Of a stretch of 64,000 nt of DNA, positions 1-8,869 are shown in pieces. Made by a program: the position numbers and the translations under genes. The notes beneath the pieces were generated by a model. It had not been told where the DNA came from. It did no database searches and was given only the letters and a program-made list of their open reading frames with translations. Origin of the DNA: Actinomycetota bacterium (GTDB lineage Bacteria > Actinomycetota > Actinomycetes > S36-B12 > CAIYMF01); the NCBI GenBank assembly GCA_026393115.1, contig JAPLAU010000023.1, positions 46,206 through 110,205 on the forward strand, given 5' to 3'. Positions within the stretch are counted from its first letter, which is position 1. Each line of letters opens with the position of its first letter.

Positions 1-1
1 G

Positions 2-307
2 CATCACAGTGTGGTGATCGGACTCTGTATCCGCGCCGCTGGACTCGGGCCCGAAGCGGCTGCCATGGCATCGGCCTATCTGTGCGTCACCGGACCGTGT
101 ACAGCGGCTCAGCGGTTACTTGGTCTTGATCCGGTTGAGGTGGCTGTCGCCAGCCTTGCCCTGACCTCCGCCATCGAGCAGGTGGCTGCCAAGGGAGCGG
201 CTGTTGCCCACCTGCCACCTCGCGACCTTCCGGCCGAGAGTCATCCATTTCTTGACTTACTCGCCGCGCGCCATTCCTTACGATCCGACAGGCTTTTCGC
301 CTCCTAA
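2..307 (+). CDS. ureF: Urease accessory protein UreF, C-terminal part
   Basis: The first 101 or so codons seen are the C-terminal end of UreF; the gene begins before the window. UreF joins UreD (UreH) and UreG in the complex that delivers nickel to urease and acts as a gate on UreG GTP hydrolysis. The visible part is alpha-helical and alanine-rich, with the LGLDP segment and a terminal RLFAS that matches the usual UreF ending. It is followed after 42 nt by ureG and then ureD, the expected accessory-gene order, so the structural genes ureABC probably lie upstream. Called from family resemblance plus context. Confidence 0.88.
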   Translation, partial: HHSVVIGLCIRAAGLGPEAAAMASAYLCVTGPCTAAQRLLGLDPVEVAVASLALTSAIEQVAAKGAAVAHLPPRDLPAESHPFLDLLAARHSLRSDRLFAS

Positions 308-349
308 TCCACCGACCTGAGCGACTAGCCCATTGAGAAAGGACCCATT

Positions 350-1027
350 GTGGGACTCAATCACAGTCACGACGCCGACCCGCATCGGCCGATCGCCCGC
401 GGACCGTTGCGAATCGGAATCGGCGGACCGGTCGGATCAGGAAAGACCGCACTCGTGGCGGCCCTGTGTCGCACGCTCGGTACTCGCATATCGATCGGGG
501 TGGTGACCAACGACATCTACACAACCGAAGACGCCGACTTCCTGCGCAGGCACGCGGTGCTGCCCGTTGAGCGCATCGTGGCCGTTCAAACCGGCTGCTG
601 CCCACACACGGCAATTCGAGAAGACATCACCGCCAACCTCGATGCAGTTGCTGAGCTGATCGAACGCATTGCTGACCTTGACCTTGTGCTTGTCGAGTCC
701 GGGGGCGACAACCTCACTGCGTCGTTTAGTCGCGGACTGGTTGATGCGCAGGTCTTCGTCCTTGATGTGGCCGGGGGAGACAAGGTTCCGCGTAAGGGTG
801 GGCCCGGCGTCACGGGAGCCGATCTGCTTGTCATCAACAAGACCGACCTCGCGCCATACGTGGGTGCTGATCTTGAGGTGATGTGGTCGGATGCGTGCAG
901 AGTGAGAGATGAGCGGCCGGTCGTGATGACGTCTCTGTCCCAAGACCCGGCCGCGACCGACGTCGCCGAATGGGTTCTCGAACAGTTCGCTCACCACAGT
1001 CGGATCGCCCCGGCCAACCATGCGTAG
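350..1027 (+). CDS. ureG: Urease accessory GTPase UreG
   Basis: UreG is the SIMIBI-class GTPase that carries nickel to apo-urease in the cytoplasm. The 225-residue protein has the P-loop GPVGSGKT at residues 26-33, the nickel-binding Cys-Pro-His motif at about 84-86, an ESGGDNL motif near 116 and the guanine-specificity NKTD motif near 163. The length is normal; an N-terminal His/Asp stretch ([10 protein letters not shown]) resembles the metal-binding tail of some UreG proteins. The start is a GTG preceded by AAAGGA. The 3' end overlaps ureD by 8 nt, indicating translational coupling. Confidence 0.97.
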   Translation: MGLNHSHDADPHRPIARGPLRIGIGGPVGSGKTALVAALCRTLGTRISIGVVTNDIYTTEDADFLRRHAVLPVERIVAVQTGCCPHTAIREDITANLDAVAELIERIADLDLVLVESGGDNLTASFSRGLVDAQVFVLDVAGGDKVPRKGGPGVTGADLLVINKTDLAPYVGADLEVMWSDACRVRDERPVVMTSLSQDPAATDVAEWVLEQFAHHSRIAPANHA

Positions 1028-1721
1028 CGTTGTTGTCGTTGAGGCACAGTCGACTGGTTCCGGGGCGACGCACCTGACACGAATGGAATCCTCGGGGGCC
1101 ATCGCTGTGCGCCGAACTGAACGCAATGGGGTGCACTTCGTGGGTACCGCGGCCGGACCAGTTGGCGATGACGTCATTCACGTTGTCGTTCGGGTTGGGC
1201 CGGGGGCAACCCTCACCGTCGACGGGGTCGCGGCGGCCATCGCACTCAGTAGTAATAACGCCGGAGTTTCTCTCGTTGAACTCGTTGTTGAGGTGAGTTC
1301 TGGAGGCCGACTCGTTCTGTCGATGCCTCCGCTCATCGTGACCGCGAACGCCGATGTGGAATCGAGCACTGAACTGTCGGTGGAAGGTGACGCGTACGTT
1401 GATGTCACCGAGCACATTGTGCTCGGTCGGCATGGTGAGCGTGGCGGGCGCTGGCGTGGTCGCCTCGCGGTCGATGTTGCTGGTCGGCCAGTGTTGCGGC
1501 AGACGCAAACATCGTCGTCGGTCTTGGACTCTCTCGCGGAAGTCGGTGGTGCACTGGTGACCCGATTCGTCTGCGACCCGTCGACACCGCCCGGCCCCAC
1601 AACGTCGTCGGGCATGGCATTCTCGGTGCCCTTGGCTGGCGCGGGCACGCTGGTGTCCTCGTACGGATTCGATTTAGCCTCAGCGGTTCAGGACGCGACG
1701 GGATGTCAACTCAGGGGTTGA
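1020..1721 (+). CDS. ureD: Urease accessory protein UreD (UreH)
   Basis: UreD is the scaffold that binds apo-urease together with UreF and UreG during nickel insertion. The 233-residue product is rich in beta strands and has the family's features: an early [10 protein letters not shown] segment, a [14 protein letters not shown] turn, and a central run around [17 protein letters not shown] that corresponds to the conserved ...E...GR...GE region. It is somewhat short for the family (often 250-290 residues). It overlaps the end of ureG and is the last gene of the urease operon. Its 3' end overlaps the convergent lipocalin-like gene by 16 nt. Confidence 0.9.
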   Translation: MRSVVVVEAQSTGSGATHLTRMESSGAIAVRRTERNGVHFVGTAAGPVGDDVIHVVVRVGPGATLTVDGVAAAIALSSNNAGVSLVELVVEVSSGGRLVLSMPPLIVTANADVESSTELSVEGDAYVDVTEHIVLGRHGERGGRWRGRLAVDVAGRPVLRQTQTSSSVLDSLAEVGGALVTRFVCDPSTPPGPTTSSGMAFSVPLAGAGTLVSSYGFDLASAVQDATGCQLRG

Positions 1722-2149
1722 TGAGGGGCCATCCGCTTCCAGACCAATCGCAAGGTCGACGCGCGCGACGTTTCTTCCCCTGCTCGGAACTCCAGACGCA
1801 ACAAGTCGCCATCGAACCGGGCAGTTCGGAATTGGTCGTCGCCCACCCAGTTGGGAAACAGGCAGATGTCGATGTGGTGCACCACGACGTTGTCAACCAC
1901 GTCGTACGTTCCGGAGTATGCGAAGAATCCCTGGCCTGCGGCGGACCGCTCAGCGTCAGTCGAGAACTGGGGGCTGTCGTGAGCGAATCGGGGCCGATCG
2001 CGCGATCCGAAGATGACAGACACTCGGCCCTGTTGGTACGAAATCACCCCGGTGACATCGTCGCCAAAGGGGTAGGCAACACGGCCATCGTCGTAGTCAA
2101 CACGGTATGACTCAAGCGACCAGGTACCTTCGAAATCCTGTGGCGTCAT
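1706..2149 (-). CDS. Lipocalin-like domain protein
   Basis: A 147-residue soluble protein with no signal peptide. The N-terminal GTWSLESYRVDYDDGRVAYPFG, followed by a G-I-S-Y-Q-QGRVSV strand, matches the lipocalin-like (PF13924-type) domain, a small beta-barrel family of mostly unknown ligand. The remaining strands (FFAYSGTYDVVDNVVVHHI, DLLRLEFRA) fit the barrel pattern. A GGGAG ribosome site lies before the ATG. It is monocistronic and convergent to the urease operon. Family membership is fairly clear; function is not known. Confidence 0.78.
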   Translation of the reverse strand: MTPQDFEGTWSLESYRVDYDDGRVAYPFGDDVTGVISYQQGRVSVIFGSRDRPRFAHDSPQFSTDAERSAAGQGFFAYSGTYDVVDNVVVHHIDICLFPNWVGDDQFRTARFDGDLLRLEFRAGEETSRASTLRLVWKRMAPHQPLS

Positions 2150-2285
2150 GATGCTCCCTATCTGTGTGATGCCCCTGTGGCGTCATCTGCCGTGCGCCTG
2201 CACAGATGACGGTTCGCCGGTCGACGTGGTGAAAGACCGTGCTAGCACGGTAGTCGCTGAGGAAGTGAGGTGCTTCCCTTGGTAA

Positions 2286-4022
2286 ATGACTGCCTCTCGG
2301 CACACGGTGACGGCGCGAGTCATTGGTACCACCCTCGCGGTCGCTGTCGTCTCGTTGATATCAGTGGGACTCGGAGCCGGCGCCTCTCAGGCACATGAAG
2401 CTCCGCATGAGGCACGAGAGCGCTCCCTTCCGTCGGCGGGCCAGGGCGTGCCTTCGGCGATCCCGCACGAGGTCGCCTGCATGCGCTCGTATGCGAAGAA
2501 TCCAGCTAACAACTTCACGAACTACGCGGCGGCAATCGGCGCGCCCGAGGTGACCGATGCGATCCACAGCGGGGTGCAGCCGTGCGCCACCTTCACTGGC
2601 ACCATGAAGGGTAAGAACCAAGTCGCGCAGTTCACGAGCACACAGTCGTACCCGGGTGAAATTCAGATTGTGACGTTTGGTGGTCCCAACGCTGCGTTCC
2701 TCTTCGGTGGAGCGCCTTGGTCTCCCATGCCCTCGTACACCGAAGGTCCCTATATCTCTCGGTTCGACCCAGCGACCGGTAAGGAGATCTGGCGCAGACA
2801 CCTTCCGATGCTGGACGGCCAGTGGGTGATTCCAGGAAGTATGGCCGTGGTGAAGGATGGTTCTGTCGCTGTGGCCATCGGCCCGCGAGTGTACAAACTC
2901 GACCCCACGACCGGGACGATCACGGTGTGGGGGCAACAGCCCGTACTTGACGGCCAACCGCAAGATGCGAACTTCGACGGGTTCGCGGTGGCTCCCGATG
3001 CGCGCGGCACGATTTTGCTCAAGACACAGAATCGGTCACCTGGCTGCACGATTCAGGGCAGCAAGGCGATGTCGGACTGCATCGCAGCCACCGGCCTACC
3101 ACAGCCGTTCACGACCTTCGTTGCGGTTGATCCTGTGACTTTGACGAACATCGCCAAGATCAATCTTGGCCAGGCAGTGCCCGCGCGACCCATCTTGGTT
3201 CCGCACGGTAAGAAGACCTACGTCTATCTCGCGGGTGCTACTCAAGGGCTGCGCATTATCTGGGATCCGAAAGCACGCACGCTGACACAGGACCCGACAT
3301 GGGCACCCAACTACCTGCTTGATGGCCAGGGGCCCGGTGACGGGCCGGTGCTGATCGGTAAGTGGGTCATCTTCAACTCCAACGCGATCACGTCGACCTC
3401 GAAGTACGTCTGCGCGGTGGCGGTGAGTCAGACCGACGCCAGCGATATGCACCGCATCTGCCCGTGGGGGGTGTCACTCCCGGCCGGCGGCAGCAGTGAA
3501 GCGCCCTCTAGTTTCTCAACCGACCCCGAGAACAACATGATCTATATGCAGGACCTCATCATGGGGGGTGTCTTCGGCGTTCACCTCGATCAGACGACCG
3601 GAACGATGAAGGTGCTCTGGAGTCGGCCCGACTGGCGCACTTCCGACTACTTGGCCACGATGGGCCCGGCTAAGAACCGCGTCTTGATATCTCAGTACAT
3701 CGATCCCACCGGCTTCACCGTCGACGATCTGTTCGACAATGGCTGGCGTGAGAGCGTCTTGTGGGCGAATGCGGCTACCGGTGCCACAGTGGCGCAGTCG
3801 GCGGTCAACGGGCCCTCTGATTTGGCGTGGTTCCCCATGCCGGGCTACGCGGGCCGTGTCTACACCATGAACATCGATGGCACGCTGAACATCTACCTAC
3901 CGCTGGCGTGTTCCCGCTCAACCACGCAGTCGGTGTCGCCCGCATCGACGACCATGTGTTCCACTGACTACTCGACCCTGCCTCAGCCCGTCGAGTTGCC
4001 GCCGCTTCCTCCGCAGTCGTAG
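2286..4022 (+). CDS. Secreted PQQ/WD-like beta-propeller protein
   Basis: A 578-residue exported protein. Residues 1-36 form a signal peptide (positive start, hydrophobic run TTLAVAVVSLISVGLGAG, then ASQA before HEAPHE). The mature part has repeated propeller-blade motifs such as DPATGKEIWRRHL, DPTTGTITVWGQQP and DQTTGTMKVLW, which resemble PQQ-enzyme or YVTN-type blades. Cysteines are spread through the protein and may form disulfides outside the cell. The C-terminus is proline-rich (PVELPPLPP). No catalytic residues could be assigned, so it may be a binding protein or an inactive dehydrogenase relative. It stands alone between divergent and unrelated genes. Confidence 0.72.
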   Translation: MTASRHTVTARVIGTTLAVAVVSLISVGLGAGASQAHEAPHEARERSLPSAGQGVPSAIPHEVACMRSYAKNPANNFTNYAAAIGAPEVTDAIHSGVQPCATFTGTMKGKNQVAQFTSTQSYPGEIQIVTFGGPNAAFLFGGAPWSPMPSYTEGPYISRFDPATGKEIWRRHLPMLDGQWVIPGSMAVVKDGSVAVAIGPRVYKLDPTTGTITVWGQQPVLDGQPQDANFDGFAVAPDARGTILLKTQNRSPGCTIQGSKAMSDCIAATGLPQPFTTFVAVDPVTLTNIAKINLGQAVPARPILVPHGKKTYVYLAGATQGLRIIWDPKARTLTQDPTWAPNYLLDGQGPGDGPVLIGKWVIFNSNAITSTSKYVCAVAVSQTDASDMHRICPWGVSLPAGGSSEAPSSFSTDPENNMIYMQDLIMGGVFGVHLDQTTGTMKVLWSRPDWRTSDYLATMGPAKNRVLISQYIDPTGFTVDDLFDNGWRESVLWANAATGATVAQSAVNGPSDLAWFPMPGYAGRVYTMNIDGTLNIYLPLACSRSTTQSVSPASTTMCSTDYSTLPQPVELPPLPPQS

Positions 4023-4145
4023 TCGCCTTGGGGGCTACACCCGAGTGGACTAGCAAGACAACGTGAGCGTTTTCATTCCTGTTACGGTCGCTGCGCAGTC
4101 GCTCGACCAATGAAATGCGGCGCATCAACTGCAGAGGAACGCGAC

Positions 4146-4643
4146 ATGTCGATTCTTCCATCCGGGGTAGGCGTATCGCATGCGCAGGATCGCCGTCGGC
4201 TGCTGTGGGTAGGAAAGACGACGTTCGACCTCGTGCTCGATGCCTCGCAAACTCAAGGTTCGATTGCGTTGCTTGACCAATGGGGTGAGCAAGGCGATGT
4301 CACGCCGATGCACATTCACCATGGTGAGGCAGAGATCTTCTACGTGCTGCAGGGCAGCATCCTCGCGTGGGCCGGAGATGAGCGTGTGTCGCTCGCATCG
4401 GGTGGAGCCGTGTACTTGCCGCCTGATCAGCCGCATGCTTTCGGTGTGACCAGCCCGACCGCTCGATTGATCAGCGTGACAGCGCCGGCTGGGTTCGCTG
4501 GATTTGTGCAGGCCGCCGGTATTCCGGTCAATGGTGAAGTGCCGGCTACGTGGGAGTTTGACATGGGTGCCTTAATGTCAGCGGCTGCGGATCACGACAT
4601 CGACATTGTCGGACCACCGCCGGCACTTCCCGACGATGTCTGA
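4146..4643 (+). CDS. Cupin-domain protein (quercetinase-like)
   Basis: A 165-residue single-domain cupin. Motif 1 is seen as PMHIHHGEAEIFYVLQG (two His and a Glu as metal ligands, about residues 57-73) and motif 2 includes LPPDQPHAFGV (His near 97), so a divalent metal site is likely complete. The family includes quercetin dioxygenases and many enzymes of unknown substrate. The ATG at 4146 is chosen because AGAGGA lies about 9 nt upstream and the fold starts soon after. There is no clear operon partner. The substrate is unknown. Confidence 0.82.
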   Translation: MSILPSGVGVSHAQDRRRLLWVGKTTFDLVLDASQTQGSIALLDQWGEQGDVTPMHIHHGEAEIFYVLQGSILAWAGDERVSLASGGAVYLPPDQPHAFGVTSPTARLISVTAPAGFAGFVQAAGIPVNGEVPATWEFDMGALMSAAADHDIDIVGPPPALPDDV

Positions 4644-4714
4644 CCCTGACATTTGCTACCGGTGATGCGCGAACGGCCAGTAGGTCGCGCAGTCACCACA
4701 CCCAGAAGACAACG

Positions 4715-5074
4715 ATGAGCTTGGAAGGGCGCAACCCTGCGGTTCACTCAGTTGAGCGACTACCGCGGGATGTGTTTAAGTCGAATTGGATTCAGACCTT
4801 CGTGGGAAGGGTTGGTTCAGCTACTTCCGGCCCTCCGGACCGACTCCTGGTGCATTGGGATAAGCCCTGCGCAGGATGCTGACTTCGTGGCCAGGGACTT
4901 TGCAGGCGCGGCTGTACGGTGGGAGATCTCATTCGCTACAAGGCGCGGGCCTCGACGTGGCAGCTCTCCGATGCAGAACTGGAGGTTGTCGCGCAGTGGC
5001 AGCCGCATGATCAGCCTTATTGGTGGCAGTACATCTGGCCGGATGAACTTGATGTGATGCTGACACTCCCTTGA
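4715..5074 (+). pseudogene. Degraded small gene with frame disruptions
   Basis: The 465 bp between the cupin and the next gene contains no intact gene. Reading from ATG 4715 gives 55 codons ending at TGA 4880 (tail ...DRLLVHWDKPCAGC). In the same frame, 4919-5074 encodes a protein-like stretch including STWQLSDAELEVVAQW and YWWQYIWPDEL. Between them the coherent reading PAQDADFVARDFAGAAV lies one frame away, so two compensating single-base shifts (near 4866 and near 4919) would give one continuous protein of about 120 residues. This looks like a decayed gene or two sequencing errors. The family is not recognised. Confidence 0.45.
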
Positions 5075-5096
5075 CCTGTTCAGCGCACACCGCACC

Positions 5097-5102
5097 TAGT
5101 GT
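5097..5102 (+). promoter_or_regulatory. -10 hexamer, leaderless promoter
   Basis: TAGTGT ends 6 nt before the GTG at 5109 of the phosphodiester glycosidase gene. That spacing places the transcription start at or next to the start codon. Confidence 0.5.
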
Positions 5103-5108
5103 CGAAAT

Positions 5109-6134
5109 GTGCCCCGCCACCGCCATCGCGCGTACCCCCTTGCGCGTGTGCTGGTGACGGGGCTCGCCAGTGTCACTCTGTGTTCGATTCTCGCATCCTG
5201 TGCGTCGACGACATCACCGCAAACAGTGTCAGCGCCATCTACTACTTCCGCACCTGTCCCCGCTGATGGCGCGAGCCCGTCTCCTTCTCCTTCGCCCAGC
5301 GAATCGAAATCGAGTACTCGCGGCACAACCGCTCCGATCCGCGCCCTGACACCCCCGCACGTGGCGGGTGTCACGTGGGTTCCGCACGGCCGCGCGGTGC
5401 GTGGTCGCCACCCGGTCAGCGTCGCTCAGGTTGATGGCGGTGCAATCGGGCTGATGTGGATGGATCCCTCGCGGCTTTCCTTCCGGTTCATTCCTGGCTT
5501 CAAATACCCCGAGGGCAGTCCCATTCGCAACGTTGATACGTCACCGAGCACGTGGGTTCCGCGTCTGGTCGCGGCGTTCAATGGTGGGTTTGAACTCAAG
5601 GATGATGCGGGTGGCTACTTCTATGCCGGCCAGTGGGTACGTCAGCCACGCAAAGGGCTCGCCACATTTGTGGTGCTCAAGAACGGACATATGCGCGTTG
5701 GCGTATGGGGTGCCGATCTCAATGGAATCGCGGGCGTTGAGGCGATTCGGCAGAACCTGCGCCCACTTGTACTGAAAGGGAAAGCGCAGGCGTCTTCCGA
5801 TGACGACCCTGGGCGGTGGGGACTCGCAAACGGTGGACTGTCGCATGCCAACAGGTCGGCCCTCGGCCAGTTAAGCGACGGTTCGCTGGTGTTCGCCTAT
5901 GGCTCGGAAGTTCGAGCGTCGGACATGGCCGACGCACTCGCTCGAGTCGGAGTGCGAACAGCCGTCATGCTCGACATGAACAAGTCGTGGCCGATGGCGT
6001 TTTACTACAGCGCTCCCAGCGGTGGTCACGACCGGGTCGGTCATCGCATTCTGAGCAGCGTCTGGCGTGATTCGACTGAGTACCAGCAGCAGTTCACCAA
6101 AGACTTCGTCGTGGCATTAGCTCCCACGAGGTAA
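5109..6134 (+). CDS. Phosphodiester glycosidase family lipoprotein
   Basis: A 341-residue exported protein. A hydrophobic signal ends in a lipobox (LASC, Cys near residue 31), so it is probably a lipoprotein, followed by a low-complexity Ser/Pro/Thr linker (SPSPSPSPSES). The rest is a NAGPA-type phosphodiester glycosidase domain (PF09992): AAFNGGFELKDDAGGY near residue 155, ANGGLSHANRSALG near 245, and VRTAVMLDMN near 288. The family cleaves sugar-phosphodiester bonds and in bacteria is linked to envelope glycopolymers. The GTG start fits a leaderless promoter. Confidence 0.85.
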   Translation: MPRHRHRAYPLARVLVTGLASVTLCSILASCASTTSPQTVSAPSTTSAPVPADGASPSPSPSPSESKSSTRGTTAPIRALTPPHVAGVTWVPHGRAVRGRHPVSVAQVDGGAIGLMWMDPSRLSFRFIPGFKYPEGSPIRNVDTSPSTWVPRLVAAFNGGFELKDDAGGYFYAGQWVRQPRKGLATFVVLKNGHMRVGVWGADLNGIAGVEAIRQNLRPLVLKGKAQASSDDDPGRWGLANGGLSHANRSALGQLSDGSLVFAYGSEVRASDMADALARVGVRTAVMLDMNKSWPMAFYYSAPSGGHDRVGHRILSSVWRDSTEYQQQFTKDFVVALAPTR

Positions 6135-6138
6135 CTCG

Positions 6139-6537
6139 TCAGGCGTAGCACGATTGGTGACCCACCATGCTGACGAGGATCGGAAGCACGAAAGTGCCGG
6201 CGATACACAGCCATGGCCATGGACTCGGGAACCAGTGACGGGTCCAGATCACGGCGAGTGCGATGGCGAGCCCTATACCCAGTGCCCACAGCGTGAGGAA
6301 AACCCAAAACGGTGCGACCGTCAATGAGGTGGTTTCACACGACGCGCCGTTCGCCGGCCACGCGGTGTACCCGGAGTAGATCCCGAGAACAGTGAAGCAG
6401 AACAGCGCAGAAGTAATGACCCACACAGGGCAGGGAGTCCGGCGCTTCTCAGTCCACTCAGTACCTGACCAGTAACGCTTGCCCTCGGCGTTATCCGGGT
6501 CGGTGTGCCAGCCGCGAGGTGGCAGTGCTGTGGTCAC
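6139..6537 (-). CDS. DUF2510 membrane protein
   Basis: A 132-residue protein with an N-terminal DUF2510 motif (GWHTDPDNAEGKRYWSGTEWT, residues 9-29), a short actinobacterial domain often attached to membrane proteins. Three hydrophobic segments follow (about residues 37-58, 73-98 and 105-125). The GTG start is immediately next to the TGA of the upstream amidase gene, so the two are co-transcribed and probably coupled. DUF2510 has no settled biochemical role. Confidence 0.85.
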   Translation of the reverse strand: MTTALPPRGWHTDPDNAEGKRYWSGTEWTEKRRTPCPVWVITSALFCFTVLGIYSGYTAWPANGASCETTSLTVAPFWVFLTLWALGIGLAIALAVIWTRHWFPSPWPWLCIAGTFVLPILVSMVGHQSCYA

Positions 6538-7944
6538 TCATCCAGTCTGTGGCAGTGAGGGCAACCATGTGAAGGGTCGTTGCTCCAAGAACGCGGCACC
6601 CGCACGCAACACGAGATCATCAGCAAGGCGAGGTCCGGCAATCTGCAGGCCCACCGGTAGTCCCTCCTCGGTGAGTCCGGCCGGCACACTGATAGCCGGA
6701 CCATGCGACAGGTCGAACGGGTACGAGAACTCAGCCCACACCAGCCAGTCCCACACATGCTGTGGCCAATGCGGCGGCTGTTGGAGTCCTACTTCAAACG
6801 CGGTCACCGAAGCGCTGGGCGTGACGATGAGGTCGTATCCCTCGTTGCCGAACCACGTGTTGACCTCGGCGGCGTAGGTGAAGCGACGCTGCTGTGCATC
6901 GATGGCCTGTATGGCGGTGTAGTTCTCGTAATCGCGTACACATGCGACGAGTCCGGGATCCATCTGCTCGGCCATCGCCTCGTCAGTAGGCGTATAGGCA
7001 AGCACTGCCAATGCCCACAGCGCGCGTTCCATGTCGGGTCCGCTCGGACCCCACGCGGGCGTGACTTCCTCAACTGTCGCGCCGGCTTCCATGAGGGCGG
7101 TCAGTGATTGTTCAACGACGGTTGCCACGTCTGAGTCGACGCGCGCGTGACCGAGGTCGCGGCTGTAGGCGATACGCAGGCCGTGCAGACCGCCAGGTTC
7201 GATGTCGGCGCGCGGCTTGACGGGAAGTGACGTGTGGTCAAGCGGAGTGGGCCCGGCCATGACCGAGTACATGAGCGCGGCGTCGGGCACGGTGCGTGTG
7301 AGCGGGCCTATGTGCGAGAGCCCGCCGTTGTTCGGAACTGGCACGTAAGGAATGCGGCCGTAGGTCGGCTTGAATCCCACCGCACCGCAGAACGCTGCCG
7401 GAATTCGCACCGAGCCGGCGCCGTCAGTTCCGATGTGCAGCGGACCGCATCCCGAACCAGCGAGCGCGCCAGCCCCCGCGCTCGAACCTCCCGACGTGCG
7501 CCCGTATCCCCAGGGGGTATGTGTGTGGCCGGTGAGTGGGCTCGACCCCACGGCCGTCCAACCGCGTTCGGGCGTGGTGGTGACTCCCATGATGATGGCG
7601 CCGGCATCGCGAAGCCGGGCAACTGCGGGTGAGTCGTCCGTCGCCACCGTGTCAGGAGTGATGCGTGCGCCGCGGCGAGTCGCGAAGCCGCGGGCGTCCA
7701 TGATGTTCTTCACCGTCACTGGAACACCGTGCAGCGGTCCGAGTGCGTCACCTCGTGCGACGGCGTCGGCGGCTTCCCGTGCTTGCTCACGCGCACCATC
7801 AGCGTCGAGTTCGACAAACGCGTTGAGGTGGGGTTCCCAGTCATCGATGCGGTCGAGCAAGGCATCAACAATGTCGACGGGGGATGCCTGTCGGGCACGT
7901 ACAGCACCGGCAAGTTCAACGGCGCTTGCAGTAGCGAGGTCCAT
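6538..7944 (-). CDS. Amidase (amidase-signature family)
   Basis: A 468-residue serine amidase. The Ser-cisSer-Lys triad is intact and correctly spaced: Lys79 in VTVKN, Ser154 in SGGSSAG and the nucleophile Ser178 in GSVRIP. The family includes GatA, fatty-acid amide hydrolase and many broad amidases. There is no GatB or GatC neighbour, so a stand-alone amidase is more likely than a tRNA amidotransferase subunit. An alanine-rich first half and a Pro/Trp-rich end (HVWDWLVWAEFSYPFD) are usual. The substrate cannot be predicted. Confidence 0.92.
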   Translation of the reverse strand: MDLATASAVELAGAVRARQASPVDIVDALLDRIDDWEPHLNAFVELDADGAREQAREAADAVARGDALGPLHGVPVTVKNIMDARGFATRRGARITPDTVATDDSPAVARLRDAGAIIMGVTTTPERGWTAVGSSPLTGHTHTPWGYGRTSGGSSAGAGALAGSGCGPLHIGTDGAGSVRIPAAFCGAVGFKPTYGRIPYVPVPNNGGLSHIGPLTRTVPDAALMYSVMAGPTPLDHTSLPVKPRADIEPGGLHGLRIAYSRDLGHARVDSDVATVVEQSLTALMEAGATVEEVTPAWGPSGPDMERALWALAVLAYTPTDEAMAEQMDPGLVACVRDYENYTAIQAIDAQQRRFTYAAEVNTWFGNEGYDLIVTPSASVTAFEVGLQQPPHWPQHVWDWLVWAEFSYPFDLSHGPAISVPAGLTEEGLPVGLQIAGPRLADDLVLRAGAAFLEQRPFTWLPSLPQTG

Positions 7945-7950
7945 TCCGCG

Positions 7951-7956
7951 ATGCTA
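7951..7956 (-). promoter_or_regulatory. -10 hexamer, leaderless promoter of the amidase gene
   Basis: On the minus strand TAGCAT ends 6 nt before the ATG at 7944, leaving no room for a Shine-Dalgarno leader. Confidence 0.55.
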
Positions 7957-7984
7957 GCGCGCTGCCGGAGCGACCCCACTGTCT

Positions 7985-8869
7985 TCAGGGAAGACGCAGG
8001 AGGCCGCCGGGTGCACGGGCAGTGGTGGCGGCGACCTCCATCGCCCGCGTCAGCAGGGACTCGAGTTCCTCTGGGGGCGCCTCGATGCCACAGGTGAGCA
8101 GCCCCGCCACGACGACCGCGAGAGTGGCATCACCAGCCCCAAGCGTGTCAGTCACCGGTCCAGGAGTCAGGGCAATCGGAACGTCGATGCGAACATCATC
8201 TGCGCGGACCAAGCGAGCACCAGCGGCGCCGCGAGTGTGGAGCACCGCCGTCGCGCCTGAATCAAGTAGCTGCCCCACCACGCGATCGGCGCTCACTCCA
8301 TAGAGCAGGTCGATATCCTCGTCGCTGACTTTGACGAGCGCTGCCAGTGAGGCGATACGTTCGAATCCAGCGCGGTAGGCGCTGACGTTGCCGACGAGTG
8401 CGGCCCGAGGATTGGGATCGATGACCCGAAGGCCCGCGGCGGTAGACAGTGCGTCGTACAGTCGGTCCACCTGCGCAGGTCGATCAAGGGGATAGGTATC
8501 GACAACCACCGCGGGGGCATGCTCCATCGCCGTGATCGCCGCCGTGCTGAAGGAGTAGTGGCGACGCAACATTGACGGACTGAATGAATACGTGGGTTCG
8601 CCGTTGATTCGTCGTGAGGTGGCGACGCCGGTGAAGTCGGCGCCGGGTGCACGGCACATGGTCACGCCGTGCTCGTTCAAATAGCGCCGAAGTAGACCGC
8701 CGTCACGGTCGATTCCGGCGGTGGTGAGTTGAACGACGGGAAGACCCAAAACCGTTAGGCCTACTGCGAGATTGAGTGCCGCTCCGCCGGGAAGTCGCAC
8801 GAAGGTGCCATCGTCGTTTTCGAGCACATCGATGATGGCGTCACCAATAACGACGAGGGGAGCTGACAT
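7985..8869 (-). CDS. PfkB-family sugar kinase
   Basis: A 294-residue ribokinase/fructokinase-type kinase. The N-terminal GDAIIDV and GGAALNLAVGL motifs (sugar side) and the C-terminal DTLGAGDATLAVVVAG (anion hole and catalytic Asp near residue 248) are intact. The ATG overlaps the TGA of hxlB as TGATG, so it is the last gene of the zwf-hxlA-hxlB operon. A role in phosphorylating fructose or a related sugar feeding the same pathway is inferred from context; fructose-6-phosphate is the product of HxlB, so a 6-phosphofructokinase-like role is also possible but unproven. Confidence 0.88.
   Translation of the reverse strand: MSAPLVVIGDAIIDVLENDDGTFVRLPGGAALNLAVGLTVLGLPVVQLTTAGIDRDGGLLRRYLNEHGVTMCRAPGADFTGVATSRRINGEPTYSFSPSMLRRHYSFSTAAITAMEHAPAVVVDTYPLDRPAQVDRLYDALSTAAGLRVIDPNPRAALVGNVSAYRAGFERIASLAALVKVSDEDIDLLYGVSADRVVGQLLDSGATAVLHTRGAAGARLVRADDVRIDVPIALTPGPVTDTLGAGDATLAVVVAGLLTCGIEAPPEELESLLTRAMEVAATTARAPGGLLRLP

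Noticed and set aside
4878..4882. In-frame UGA after two cysteines, as a selenocysteine codon
   Set aside because: No SECIS-like element is known here and the reading after UGA is less protein-like than the neighbouring frame. Frame-shift decay explains it better.
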